DNA of 64,000 nucleotides from NORP240 sp965222175. GTDB taxonomy: Bacteria; Pseudomonadota; Gammaproteobacteria; Pseudomonadales; Pseudohongiellaceae. Positions within the stretch are counted from its first letter, which is position 1, and every line of letters starts with the position of its first letter. Under the pieces are notes generated by a model that saw nothing but the letters and a program-made list of their open reading frames with translations, did no database searches and was not told the origin of the DNA. Below are positions 33,919-43,169 of this stretch, piece after piece. The stretch is taken from contig OZ244938.1 in NCBI GenBank assembly GCA_965222175.1, positions 1 to 64,000 on the forward strand, read 5' to 3'. The translations under genes were made by a program, and so were the position numbers.

Positions 33919-34599
33919 TCAGGGCAGATCAGCAATTCTCCACACGGAAAGGCATTTGTTGCCGCGCCGCTTGCCTGCGTAATATTCAGTTAACTCTGTT
34001 ATCGGTGTCGGCCAGTTAAATGGCGGAAGATTGAAATTCAGTGAATGGTGTTTCCCGGTAACCACGTCTTCATTGAATCGTCGCTCCGGAAAATGGGTTG
34101 CGAACAGATAAGTGGAACCGCTCTTTTTAATATTCTGCAAGGCTTTTTCAATATCCGCATAACTGAAATGAACCAGGCATTCGCGACAGAAGATTGCATC
34201 CACTGTCGGCAGGGGGTCATTTAACAGATCCATGTGCAGGAATTCTCGCTTTTCGTTGCCGTATCTCCGCCGATTTTCATCAATCAGGGGTTCGACGATG
34301 TCGGCACCCTGATAGTGCGCCAAGGGCAGTTCCACATCTTTCATCCAGTGAAAGTCGCCACAGGGGATGTCCAGCATGGTCTTGATTTCGAGTTGTTGCA
34401 GCATGTCGGGCAGGGCGGCTCGCAGCTTGGTGGTTGAATCCAGCCGGGAACCTTTGCCGGAACGGGTCTCATCATCACCCCATTTGTTGGTCAGATAGAT
34501 ATGGGTGAATATTTCCTCGGTGGACGCGCTGCGAAAGAAATCAACTTCCTTTTTTTGGCTGAAAAGTTTTCTCACCAGGGAATCCCGTTCAATTTCCAT
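33919..34599 (-). CDS. Class I SAM-dependent methyltransferase
   Basis: A 226-residue protein with a Rossmann-type methyltransferase core. The SAM-binding motif I is MLDIPCGDFHWM (about residues 92-103). VDAIFCRECLVHFSYADIEKAL is the motif IV/V region and STYLFATHFPE follows. The upstream frame extends to 34674, but the ATG at 34599 (MEIERDSLVRKLF) is a more natural start. The acceptor substrate is not recognisable; IYLTNKWGDDETRSGKGSR near the N-terminus resembles methyltransferases acting on small molecules or sugars. It is convergent with the TonB receptor gene. Confidence 0.75.
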   Translation of the reverse strand: MEIERDSLVRKLFSQKKEVDFFRSASTEEIFTHIYLTNKWGDDETRSGKGSRLDSTTKLRAALPDMLQQLEIKTMLDIPCGDFHWMKDVELPLAHYQGADIVEPLIDENRRRYGNEKREFLHMDLLNDPLPTVDAIFCRECLVHFSYADIEKALQNIKKSGSTYLFATHFPERRFNEDVVTGKHHSLNFNLPPFNWPTPITELTEYYAGKRRGNKCLSVWRIADLP

Positions 34600-35006
34600 C
34601 ACCCGGATAGTTGATCGGACCCTGTCTGGAATTATTTCAATTTTCCAACCAGGTCTGCCATGTCCCGGGACCATTGCTGTCCTGTAAATCTCTACGGAAA
34701 ATCACGCGCAGGCCGGAATCCGGTATTCAGGATGTCGCAAGTCCGTGGCAGGCATGAATCCGGGTAAGTCCAGCAGGTGACAGGTCACGTTTTAATACCG
34801 CAATCAGTAAATCCAAGTATATAATCAGAAACAGATTTTGAGTGTCGGCCGGGCGTTCAGGCAGCAGTACCATCGTGACGAGACCAATCACGCCACAACG
34901 ACGAACATGCTACACTTCGACTTTTTCAGGCGACTTGAAGGGACAGCCAGTAGCCCCGGAAACCCCGGAAACCCCGGAAACCCCGGAAACCCCGGTAAAC
35001 AGGTAA
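34600..35006. other. Divergent leader region before the DUF1631 gene
   Basis: About 400 bp. A TATAAT at 34820-34825 is a possible -10 for the DUF1631 gene without a good -35. An upstream ORF at 34838-35038 overlaps the DUF1631 start and translates the tandem repeat as PGN units; it could be a leader peptide, but nothing else supports it. Confidence 0.4.
34954..34999 (+). repeat. 9-nt tandem repeat directly before the DUF1631 start codon
   Basis: Four exact CCCCGGAAA units (34954-34989) are followed by a fifth, altered unit CCCCGGTAAA. The ATG is at 35007. The repeat covers the region where the ribosome and any leader signals sit. Confidence 0.85.
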
Positions 35007-37268
35007 ATGAAAGAACAGCTGGTCGAACAGGTCCGTGATGTCGCGGTGGAAATTTTGCAGGCTCAGGCAAGAGAGGCTCTGACCCGTGCCTCCGAAGCTA
35101 TTACAAACCGGGAGCGGGCGCAGTCGGATTCGCCCGAGTTGTACGAAAAAATTGATCTTGTCTGTGAACGTTTCGGTAAGTTCCTTCGTTTGAACTTTGA
35201 CACCCTGATCAAGCCGTCAGTAAGCAAATTGTCACTGCTGGGAGCAGCTTCACTTTCCCTGGCGGACGAAGCAGACCTGGAAGTGGCGAACATGCTGGAA
35301 GGCATGGTCGGCTACTGCCGAAACCTGCATATGAAAGAGTACCTGGCTTTCACCACGCGGTTCGGTGGACTTTTCTACGACGCCAGGATTGATGAAACCA
35401 ATAACCCCCTTGATCCCGAACAGATCTGTCGGGCTTTTTCCGACTCCCTGTTGCCACTGAAGCTCCTGCCAAGACACCAGCACCCGGTTTACCAGCGATT
35501 CAATCAACTGGTATTGCGACACCTGGACAAGACCCTGGAAAAAGCCAGCCAGGTGCTGGTGGAGAAGCGGGTGAAACCCAGTCTGGATGTTTATGTACGG
35601 AGTCGCGACACCGTCTTTGGCAAACGTAAGGGCAGGCGACCTTCTTCGAATCCCCTGGAACGGGCCTTCGATATTGATGACGGGCAATACTCCATGGACT
35701 CGGAGGCAAGTCTGTCGGAGCTGTTCAGTACCATCCAGCAGTGCCTGGGTGGTGAAGGCACGACTTCCGGGAGTAGCAATCTTTCCCGGCTGGTAGCACA
35801 CAATGATCAAGGTATGTTGCTGTCCGTGCCGGCCAGGCCGCTGGCCGACAAGGTCTCTGTCGAGAACGCGATACCGCGTGAAGGCCTGATAACCCTGCGT
35901 GTTCCGTCCGGCAAACCGGTTGGCGGCTACCACTTACGCAGACTGTCCAGGGATCAGCTGCTGGAAAGCCTCCTTACCAATGCCCACGGCCAGGCATCTT
36001 CCCGGGAACAGACCTCACCGGATAATGGCGAACAGACCGGATTGCTGGACCGGATCTGCGACTGCCTTCTGGCGCAGAAACAGTCGTCCGTGCTGCTGGG
36101 TATCGATCCCCAGGTCCGCCAGGATGTGGAGATCCTGGCGCTGTTCTTCCAGGCTATCGACGAAGACGCGGCACTGGCGGAACCCCTGAAAGCGCTGGTT
36201 AAAAGGACTCGTGTGGCAGCATTGAAGCTTGTCCTGGCAGATAAGGAATTTTTCAGCCGGGACGCTCTTCCCCTGGCTGATCTTGTCAACGAAATTGGTG
36301 ATACCGGATTTGCCTGGACAGATTCTGCCAGGCTGCAACGCGATGCGACCTATTTGAAACTTGTCGAGCTGGTGGACAGGCTTTATTCAGCAGGTCGGGT
36401 TGACGGGGATTTTGTAACCTCGTTATTGGAGGAATTGAAAACGCATCGTTCGGGAGTCCCGGAGATGGCCGCGGAATCTGCCGAACAGCAGAACCGGGTT
36501 CAACTGGTCAGACAGGTGGCCCGGCGGAAATTGCAGGAGCGTATCCCGGGGGAGCTCGATCCCGTGGTTGATGAAATTCTCAATACGCATTTTCTTAAAT
36601 TCATGGAAAAACTGCTATTGCGTGAAGGTGCAGGTGGCAACAGCTGGAAGTACGTGATCGATACCGTTGAAAAGTTGCTCTGGACCTTGAGGAAAGAGAA
36701 AGAGCCCGGCGACAGAAATTTTTTCGAAAAGATAAACCCGCGCATTATGGCCAACCTTGAAAAGGTGCTGCAGTCCGCGGGAGTCGCCCAGGACGAAATC
36801 ACCAGGTTGCTCGATAAGTTGTTGCAACTGCAGCTGGCGGCCTTTGAACAGGCCGAGCGAACCCAGCGTGACCAGACTGCCATGGAAACGGCCAGGCAGG
36901 TTTTCGACGACCTGGGAAACGCGATTGAGGTGCCCCTTCGTTCCGACAGTGACCCGCACTTGGCCAAGGCATTTATTGCCGAAAATCCTGACTATTTGCA
37001 GCAGGTGGATAAACTGCCGGTTGGTACCTGGGTTGAATTCACCGTGCCTGGCGAAGCTAATGCAAGGTGTACTCTGGCAGGTCGAATGGCAGACGGCAGT
37101 GAGCTTTATTTCGTCAGCCAGCACGGGGTCAGGATGATTGAAAAGTCCCGCATCGGCCTGGCCCGGGAACTGAAGGACGGGACAGCGAAAATGGTTGGCG
37201 AGTGGCCTCTTTTCAATCGTACCCTGGAATCCGTAATCGCGACATTGCGACAGCGATCGAGCCAGTAG
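35007..37268 (+). CDS. DUF1631 family protein
   Basis: A 753-residue soluble, largely helical protein that fits the DUF1631 family in length and layout. An N-terminal helical region has FGKFLRLNFDTLIKPSVSKLSLL. A central block carries TRFGGLFYDARI and FKLLP-like LPLKLLPRHQHPVYQRFNQLVL. A charged middle follows (KRKGRRPSSNP). The C-terminal domain starts near residue 660 and reads LPVGTWVEFT then ELYFVSQHGVRMIEKS, a small beta-barrel-like segment. Function is unknown. The start ATG lies seven bases after a 9-nt tandem repeat, with only a weak AGG Shine-Dalgarno. It is convergent with the subtilase gene. Confidence 0.82.
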   Translation: MKEQLVEQVRDVAVEILQAQAREALTRASEAITNRERAQSDSPELYEKIDLVCERFGKFLRLNFDTLIKPSVSKLSLLGAASLSLADEADLEVANMLEGMVGYCRNLHMKEYLAFTTRFGGLFYDARIDETNNPLDPEQICRAFSDSLLPLKLLPRHQHPVYQRFNQLVLRHLDKTLEKASQVLVEKRVKPSLDVYVRSRDTVFGKRKGRRPSSNPLERAFDIDDGQYSMDSEASLSELFSTIQQCLGGEGTTSGSSNLSRLVAHNDQGMLLSVPARPLADKVSVENAIPREGLITLRVPSGKPVGGYHLRRLSRDQLLESLLTNAHGQASSREQTSPDNGEQTGLLDRICDCLLAQKQSSVLLGIDPQVRQDVEILALFFQAIDEDAALAEPLKALVKRTRVAALKLVLADKEFFSRDALPLADLVNEIGDTGFAWTDSARLQRDATYLKLVELVDRLYSAGRVDGDFVTSLLEELKTHRSGVPEMAAESAEQQNRVQLVRQVARRKLQERIPGELDPVVDEILNTHFLKFMEKLLLREGAGGNSWKYVIDTVEKLLWTLRKEKEPGDRNFFEKINPRIMANLEKVLQSAGVAQDEITRLLDKLLQLQLAAFEQAERTQRDQTAMETARQVFDDLGNAIEVPLRSDSDPHLAKAFIAENPDYLQQVDKLPVGTWVEFTVPGEANARCTLAGRMADGSELYFVSQHGVRMIEKSRIGLARELKDGTAKMVGEWPLFNRTLESVIATLRQRSSQ

Positions 37269-37301
37269 TCCCGGTAGATCGTCAATAGAACTGCTCACCT
37301 G

Positions 37302-39230
37302 CTAGTGTTCGAATGCACTGAAGAGCTGGAAACGCACCGGATTTTCACTTATCAGGGACAGGGCGCCGGAATAGCGCGACTCACCTGCTTTCAAAAATTT
37401 GAAGTACAGCTTGCCGTCCAGAAATTCCGCGGTATGTTCGGAGCCGGGATTATCAGTGGGTTCAGCCGATAGCAGTTCGAATTCGTAGGTTTCCGGATTA
37501 CTGATTGTCAATTCCACTCGATAGTATTGATCGCCCACCCTGACTTTCGGGAACAGCAATACATTATTGGCGAAGGATTCACTGTAGGTCAGCATTGCCA
37601 CGGCATCAAAGGCTGACAGCTTGCCATGGCCCCACGAGGGGTTGGGCAGCTGACCGGTGAATTGATCTGCTCTTGCCGTCGTTTTTAGCACATGGGCAAC
37701 CTGTGCCGCATTTAATTCGGGGTCTACTTCCAGCATCAGTGCGATTGTGCCGGTAACCACGGGAGCCGCTCCGCTGACCGCACCGAATGTGCCGTAAAGT
37801 CCATTGCCTTCCGACACCCGGTTGCCGTCGAATGTCGACCAGTAAGAAGTCTGACCGTAAGGCGCAATAACCTGGTTGCCAGGGGCACTGACGGTGATGC
37901 CGATACGACCGTCGTAGGTGGGACCCACGCCACTGCCGGCCCACAGACTGCCTTCACCACCCTCGTTCCCCACAGCGGTCCGGGTAATGCCATTGATGTC
38001 TGTCCATTCAGGACGAAGAACGTAGGAGTTAGGCGTAATGTTGAAGTTTGCGCTGGCCAGGTCCCATATCGTGTGGCCGGTCACAACATGGCTTAAAAAC
38101 CGGTTCTGGGCCTCAGCTTCCGAGAGCAGTGAAGACGGACTCAGGGAAGCCTGGAAAGAGCCGTCGGTTACTTCGACTCCCTGCAGATTCAGGATGTAGG
38201 TTCCATCAGGGCCGTTGATATCCAGCAGTATCTCGTTGCGATCGTTTTCGGCCCCGAAAAAGTCCACTGCACTGCCATTGTGGTAGAAAGTGAATTCCGG
38301 GTTATTGATCTGTTCCCGGACATCGTTTGTCTGGGGTGTCGGTAAATCAACGGTTGTGGTCGGGGTGGTCAGGCTGACGCCAACCGTGTTGCTGTCTCCA
38401 TACCACAGGCTCAGCCGTAAGGCGGGCGTCGCCTTGTTGAATGAGATCGACGTCGTCTGATCCTGGATCAGCGTACCCGCGGCATGGTTATCGACGCCGC
38501 CATTGTCACTGCTGCCGGAAACGAAAACCACCCCGGGATGGCCCGGCCCGAATTCACTGTCTATAAGCCTGGCTAACTGGCTGGTACCATCCATGGGCCC
38601 CTGAATCGCGCCGAAATTCGCCAGTATGACCACAGGCATGTTCTGGTCTTCCGCAATGTCCTTGACGAAGCGGATGGCCGGTTCGAGTAAAGTGTCATCG
38701 TAAAATGGTGATTCCGCAGGCTGGTCGTTTTGGGCAGGTGCGCCCTCGGTTGTAAACTTCACTACTACGATGCTGGCATGCGGTGCCATCCCGCCAAACA
38801 GCCCATCACTGCCTGCGCCATTGCCTGCCGCGACACCCGCTGTGGCGGTACCATGGCCTACTGCATCGCGGGTTGAAAGTGGCGTTCCGGTGGTCAGCGC
38901 GTCGTTAATGGCCTGTTCATCGTATAGCGTACCGACGTCGTAGGGATTCTGGGGATCGTCGGCCCCACTTGAATCAGTCAGATCAAGAATAGCCAGGATG
39001 CGCGTATCACCATTTTCGGTAATGAAGTCGGGGTGCGTGTAATCTATGCCACGGTCCAGCACGGCAACAATAACGTTACTGCCAAACCTGTTCAGCAGGT
39101 TGTGAACCCGGTCTACACCGGTCTCTTCTTTAAAAAGGGCATCACCGTGGGCCCCGACAGCAGAAAGTAGCAACAGACAGCAGATCAAACGCAGCGTGAT
39201 GGTCTGAAACTTCATTCTTTCATCAATCAT
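37302..39230 (-). CDS. Secreted S8 (subtilisin-like) serine peptidase
   Basis: A subtilase with a signal peptide ending near VGAHG. The triad is visible: Asp in VAVLDRGIDYTHPDF, His in AVGHGTATAGVAAGNG, Ser in AVSGAAPVVTGTIALML, which takes the place of the usual GTSMAAPxVAG. Between His and Ser is an insert of about 230 residues containing a beta-rich domain (NDVREQINNPEFTFYHNGSA). This layout resembles large S8 peptidases with a PA-like or accessory insert. Possible starts are an ATG at 39230 and one at 39215; I use 39230 because GGGGA lies seven bases upstream. A C-terminal beta-sandwich-like tail completes the protein. Confidence 0.88.
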   Translation of the reverse strand: MIDERMKFQTITLRLICCLLLLSAVGAHGDALFKEETGVDRVHNLLNRFGSNVIVAVLDRGIDYTHPDFITENGDTRILAILDLTDSSGADDPQNPYDVGTLYDEQAINDALTTGTPLSTRDAVGHGTATAGVAAGNGAGSDGLFGGMAPHASIVVVKFTTEGAPAQNDQPAESPFYDDTLLEPAIRFVKDIAEDQNMPVVILANFGAIQGPMDGTSQLARLIDSEFGPGHPGVVFVSGSSDNGGVDNHAAGTLIQDQTTSISFNKATPALRLSLWYGDSNTVGVSLTTPTTTVDLPTPQTNDVREQINNPEFTFYHNGSAVDFFGAENDRNEILLDINGPDGTYILNLQGVEVTDGSFQASLSPSSLLSEAEAQNRFLSHVVTGHTIWDLASANFNITPNSYVLRPEWTDINGITRTAVGNEGGEGSLWAGSGVGPTYDGRIGITVSAPGNQVIAPYGQTSYWSTFDGNRVSEGNGLYGTFGAVSGAAPVVTGTIALMLEVDPELNAAQVAHVLKTTARADQFTGQLPNPSWGHGKLSAFDAVAMLTYSESFANNVLLFPKVRVGDQYYRVELTISNPETYEFELLSAEPTDNPGSEHTAEFLDGKLYFKFLKAGESRYSGALSLISENPVRFQLFSAFEH

Positions 39231-39528
39231 TTCCAAATCCCCGGTCTTTGCAATTACCCAATGACTCGAATCCTAATCCGCGAATGCAACCGTATTCAAG
39301 CCAGACCATCAAGTAATCGAACAGTACGGTGATGGCTCTTTGTAAGCTGGTTCTGTGGTTGGAGGGTTATGCCAGGTTCCGAATCTGAGGAACGCAGACG
39401 CACCTCCCTGTGCGCTCGGCCTCGGCATCCATGCCTTGGACGTCCTCAGCTTCGAAACCCGGCATAACCAATCTGCACCCGCAGTGTATTTTCAAACTGA
39501 GCCATCACCAACAGTACCAGGCGCTGGT

Positions 39529-40437
39529 TCAGGCTGACTCTTCCGGTGTCCTGACGCCGTGTTTACGGTTGGTTCTGAACGGCCAGACCAGCTGTTCAGT
39601 GAACCTGACCGGTATAGCTTCATCTATGCCGACATTCGCCGGTGGCCTGCGGTCAGGATTGTAGTAGGTTCCGAACACCAGATCCCAGATCACCAGGTTT
39701 TCCCCGTAATTCCGGTTGCCTTCCTCTTTCCTGCGGCTGTGGTGCCAGCGATGAAGACCAGGGGTGGTGAAAATCCAGGAAAGCGGCCCGAAACGCATTT
39801 CAACATTGCAGTGAGCGAGCAACCCCTGTAACGCCGTCACGGCAGACAGCCAGATGAGTACTTCCAGCGGTGCACCCAGTAACAACAGGAATGTCACGCC
39901 AAAAGCGATACTTATCACCGAATCGACGAAATGGAAGCGGCCGGCATTGATAATCCACAGTCTTGTCGGGCTGTGGTGCAGCGCGTGGAAACGCCACAGC
40001 AGAGGGATTTCATGGGCAGCCCGATGCGCCCAGTAAAGGCCAAACTCGGCAATTACGATGCCCGCCATCACCTGCAACCAGAGGGGCAACTGGCGGGGCC
40101 ACACACCGTAGCCGTCGTCGGTTACCGAAGTGACAAGTGAGGCCAATCCAATGGCTCCGCTGAATACCACCAGCATCTGTACCGTGCCCTTGCTCATGAG
40201 GGTGTGACTGATATTGGCAAACGTCTGCCCATCGGGATTATTCCAGCTGTCCTCATGGGGCATCGCACATTCCAGCAGATAAAGTACGACGGCCAGCGAG
40301 ATAAAAGCCAGATTGAAGAAGATCACGGGTGCATCCACGGTAAAGCCGAAACCGGTAAGCAACAGGCAAAGGCCCAGCAGGGTGGGCCAGGCTATCCAGG
40401 ATATTAAAGTTCTGACGGGGCCCGGATTGATTTTCAT
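39529..40437 (-). CDS. Sterol desaturase/fatty acid hydroxylase family protein
   Basis: A 302-residue integral membrane di-iron enzyme. The histidine clusters are HRAAHEIPLLWRFHALHHSP (about residues 143-162) and HRWHHSRRKEEGNRNYGENL (about residues 233-252), plus a HCNVEMRFG histidine between them. Four to five membrane helices surround them. Family members hydroxylate or desaturate sterols, carotenoids or fatty chains; the substrate is not determined. It is divergent from the RND transporter gene, with a 184-bp spacer that contains two ATTGAATAAC direct repeats. Confidence 0.88.
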   Translation of the reverse strand: MKINPGPVRTLISWIAWPTLLGLCLLLTGFGFTVDAPVIFFNLAFISLAVVLYLLECAMPHEDSWNNPDGQTFANISHTLMSKGTVQMLVVFSGAIGLASLVTSVTDDGYGVWPRQLPLWLQVMAGIVIAEFGLYWAHRAAHEIPLLWRFHALHHSPTRLWIINAGRFHFVDSVISIAFGVTFLLLLGAPLEVLIWLSAVTALQGLLAHCNVEMRFGPLSWIFTTPGLHRWHHSRRKEEGNRNYGENLVIWDLVFGTYYNPDRRPPANVGIDEAIPVRFTEQLVWPFRTNRKHGVRTPEESA

Positions 40438-40621
40438 TGTTCAACTATTGAATAACCATTGAATAACTGGCTCTAATAAAAGGCATCTGGAATGGCGTTT
40501 CTTCGCGGCGTACCTGGCTCGATTATAACCATGTCAGGCACAGGAATCCCCAAAAAATCCCTTTCTTTACCTGAAATTTTCAAAGCTTTAGACTTGCCAG
40601 TCCAGCATTGGGCCAACGGCA

Positions 40622-42973
40622 ATGGCAATAGCGAAACCAGAACGCACCAACAGGACTGCCGGATTGGCCTCGCTGGTCAACGTCTGGGCAGAGTCCGTGG
40701 TCAGGCACCGCAGGTTGATTCTGGCCGCTGCCATGATCCTGCTGCCGGTAATGGTATTCACCGGAAAAGCCATTCCCTTCGATAATTCCAAGGATCAGTT
40801 TTTTCTGCTTGGTGATCCCACGCTGGACAACTACAGGATGCTGGTTGACCTGTTTGGTGATCACGAGTATCTGGTAATAGGCATTGAGCAGCTCACGCCG
40901 GGGGACGACATCTTCAATGCAGAAACGCTGTCCACCATAGACAGGCTCACCCGCTACCTGGATTCACACCGCTTTGTTTCCCGGGTGGAGTCCATTACCA
41001 ACTATCAAAGTATCAGTTCAGTTGATGATGAACTGAGCATAGACTACCTGATTGATGACACTGACGGTGACTACTCCGGCTTTGAACGATCAAAGGCGCT
41101 CAGCAGTCGGATCGCGGATGAGCGTCTGGCGCTCGGTACGCTGGTGAGCGACGATCTTCGCCATGCCAGGATCAGTGTCAGGGTCGAGTACCGTGCCGAT
41201 TCGGCCGACCATAAAATGGCCCTTGTCAGGGAGCTGTACGGGTATGTCGAAGAGGAAAACATGTCGGGTGATTCCTTTCGGCTTCACTATGCCGGTTCAG
41301 CGGTTTTCAATGAACATATCGAGTCGATGCTGCGCAAGGATCTGCTGCTGATGCTGCCGGTAATGGCAGTTGTGATGTTCATTGTGCTGTTTCAATGCTT
41401 CCGGTCTCTCATCGCGGTGGCCATGCCCACAGTCGTTATCGGACTCGGGGTGCTGGGCGTGAATGAACTTCAGAGTTACCTGGAATTTCCGCATTCGCTG
41501 GTGGATCAGGCGCTGCTGCCTACGATGATCATCATCGGCGTCGGCATCACGGTTCATGTCCTGGTGGATTACTATTTCGCCATGCGGGAAAAGCCGGACG
41601 GCCAGGCAGCTTCCAGAACGGCAATTATTAAAATCTGGAAGCCGGCATTGATGACCGCGCTGACGACTTCCACTGGATTTCTCGCGCTGTCGGTTATCCG
41701 CGTGGCACCAATAAAGGAATTCGCAATTCTCGGTGCTATTGGTCCACTGATCCTGTTTTTTCTTTCCATGACCCTGTTGCCTGCCCTGTTAAGTTTCAGT
41801 TCTACGCTTTCGCAACGAAGCCTGCGGGTTGTTTCTGCAGGAGTGATCACCCGGGCTACGGGTGCATTGCCGCTGTTTACCTGGAACAACAGATTTCGAA
41901 TACTGATTTGTGGACTGGCCGCCCTGATGTTCGCAACTTTTACCCTTCCCAGGATAGAGATCGATACGAATTATATTGATCAATTAAAAACCAACGACCC
42001 TGTCAGGCACGATATCGTTTACTTTGACGAGAATTTCAAAGGGGTTGATGTTGTCGATATAATCCTTGATTCCGGCGAAGCAGACGGCATAAAGGATCCT
42101 GAATTCCTTGCCCAGGTGGAAGAATTCCAGACCTGGTTAGCCGCAAGGGAAGCTACCGGACCGGTCAATTCGTTGATCGACTACCTGAAGGAAATCAATC
42201 AATCACTCAATAATGACGACCCGGCCTTCTACAGGTTGCCGGACAGTCGTGAAATGACCGCGCAGTTCCTGTTGTTGTACAGCACGGCGGGTGCGGATAA
42301 TGATTTCTCCGAAATCAAGGATTTCGACAACAGGTATCTTCGTCTTGTTGTTCCGGTCATCAATTTGACGTCACGGGAAGTCAGGGAGGAGCTGGATGTC
42401 ATTGAAACGCGATTGCAGGATTCCTATCCCAGACTGCAGCCAGTGCTCGCCGGCGATCTCACCCTGTTCACTGCGCGGGATATCTACGCCGCCGAAGGTA
42501 TGATCAATTCCTTCGGCGTAGCGTTGCTGTCAATAAGTGTGTTGTTACTGGTGCTATTCAGGTCGTTCAAGTATGGTATGCTGGCTATTCTCTGCAGTGC
42601 GCTGCCCATCCTGCTGGCGGGCGGGATCGCCGGACTGGTCGGCCTGAAACTGAACCTGAACACGATGATGGTGGCTGCGATGACCATGGGAATTGCAGTA
42701 GATGATTCCGTTCATATACTGAACCGCTACATAACAGCAAGAAGCGCGGGTTCGACTACCCGCCGGGCAATAGAGGAAGCCATGCGTCGTTCCGGTCGCG
42801 CCCTGATATTCAGCTCCACCGTTTTAGTCATCGGCTTCTCTGTCTTTATTCTGGCGTCATTTACCACCATGATCCATATAGGAGTATTTGCTTCCCTGAT
42901 TATGATTTTTGCCCTGCTGGGCGATCTGTTTCTCCTGCCAGCCATTCTGTATGCTGTTGACGGGGACGGATAA
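40622..42973 (+). CDS. RND/MMPL family transporter
   Basis: A 783-residue inner-membrane transporter of the RND superfamily, MMPL type. One N-terminal helix (ILAAAMILLPVMVF) and a large periplasmic loop are followed by five helices (for example MLPVMAVVMFIVLFQCF, SLIAVAMPTVVIGLGVLG, PTMIIIGVGITVHVLVDYYF). The arrangement repeats in the second half, giving twelve helices. GIAVDDSVHILNRY near residue 690 has the acidic pair typical of proton coupling. Relatives move lipids or hopanoids. The next gene encodes a DUF1302 outer-membrane protein, a common partner. Confidence 0.9.
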   Translation: MAIAKPERTNRTAGLASLVNVWAESVVRHRRLILAAAMILLPVMVFTGKAIPFDNSKDQFFLLGDPTLDNYRMLVDLFGDHEYLVIGIEQLTPGDDIFNAETLSTIDRLTRYLDSHRFVSRVESITNYQSISSVDDELSIDYLIDDTDGDYSGFERSKALSSRIADERLALGTLVSDDLRHARISVRVEYRADSADHKMALVRELYGYVEEENMSGDSFRLHYAGSAVFNEHIESMLRKDLLLMLPVMAVVMFIVLFQCFRSLIAVAMPTVVIGLGVLGVNELQSYLEFPHSLVDQALLPTMIIIGVGITVHVLVDYYFAMREKPDGQAASRTAIIKIWKPALMTALTTSTGFLALSVIRVAPIKEFAILGAIGPLILFFLSMTLLPALLSFSSTLSQRSLRVVSAGVITRATGALPLFTWNNRFRILICGLAALMFATFTLPRIEIDTNYIDQLKTNDPVRHDIVYFDENFKGVDVVDIILDSGEADGIKDPEFLAQVEEFQTWLAAREATGPVNSLIDYLKEINQSLNNDDPAFYRLPDSREMTAQFLLLYSTAGADNDFSEIKDFDNRYLRLVVPVINLTSREVREELDVIETRLQDSYPRLQPVLAGDLTLFTARDIYAAEGMINSFGVALLSISVLLLVLFRSFKYGMLAILCSALPILLAGGIAGLVGLKLNLNTMMVAAMTMGIAVDDSVHILNRYITARSAGSTTRRAIEEAMRRSGRALIFSSTVLVIGFSVFILASFTTMIHIGVFASLIMIFALLGDLFLLPAILYAVDGDG

Positions 42974-43169
42974 CCCTTGCCGGAATCCAGCTTTTCGTCA
43001 GTTGCTGTTTGTGCCGGACTGCAACGCCCGATCATGCTGTTTCCGAAACTTTCCGGGCGCTCACCGGAGGTCGTCCATTACACCTGTCGGGGTACATGGC
43101 AATCGGACCGCTCATGATCCCGTAAAATATTCCGACTTCTTACCTTGTGAGAATGAAAATTTCATTGCC

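Noticed and set aside
34838..35038. ORF reading the CCCCGGAAA repeat as PGN units
   Set aside because: It overlaps the DUF1631 start, has no strong start signal, and its repeat-derived sequence is expected from any frame of a 9-nt repeat.
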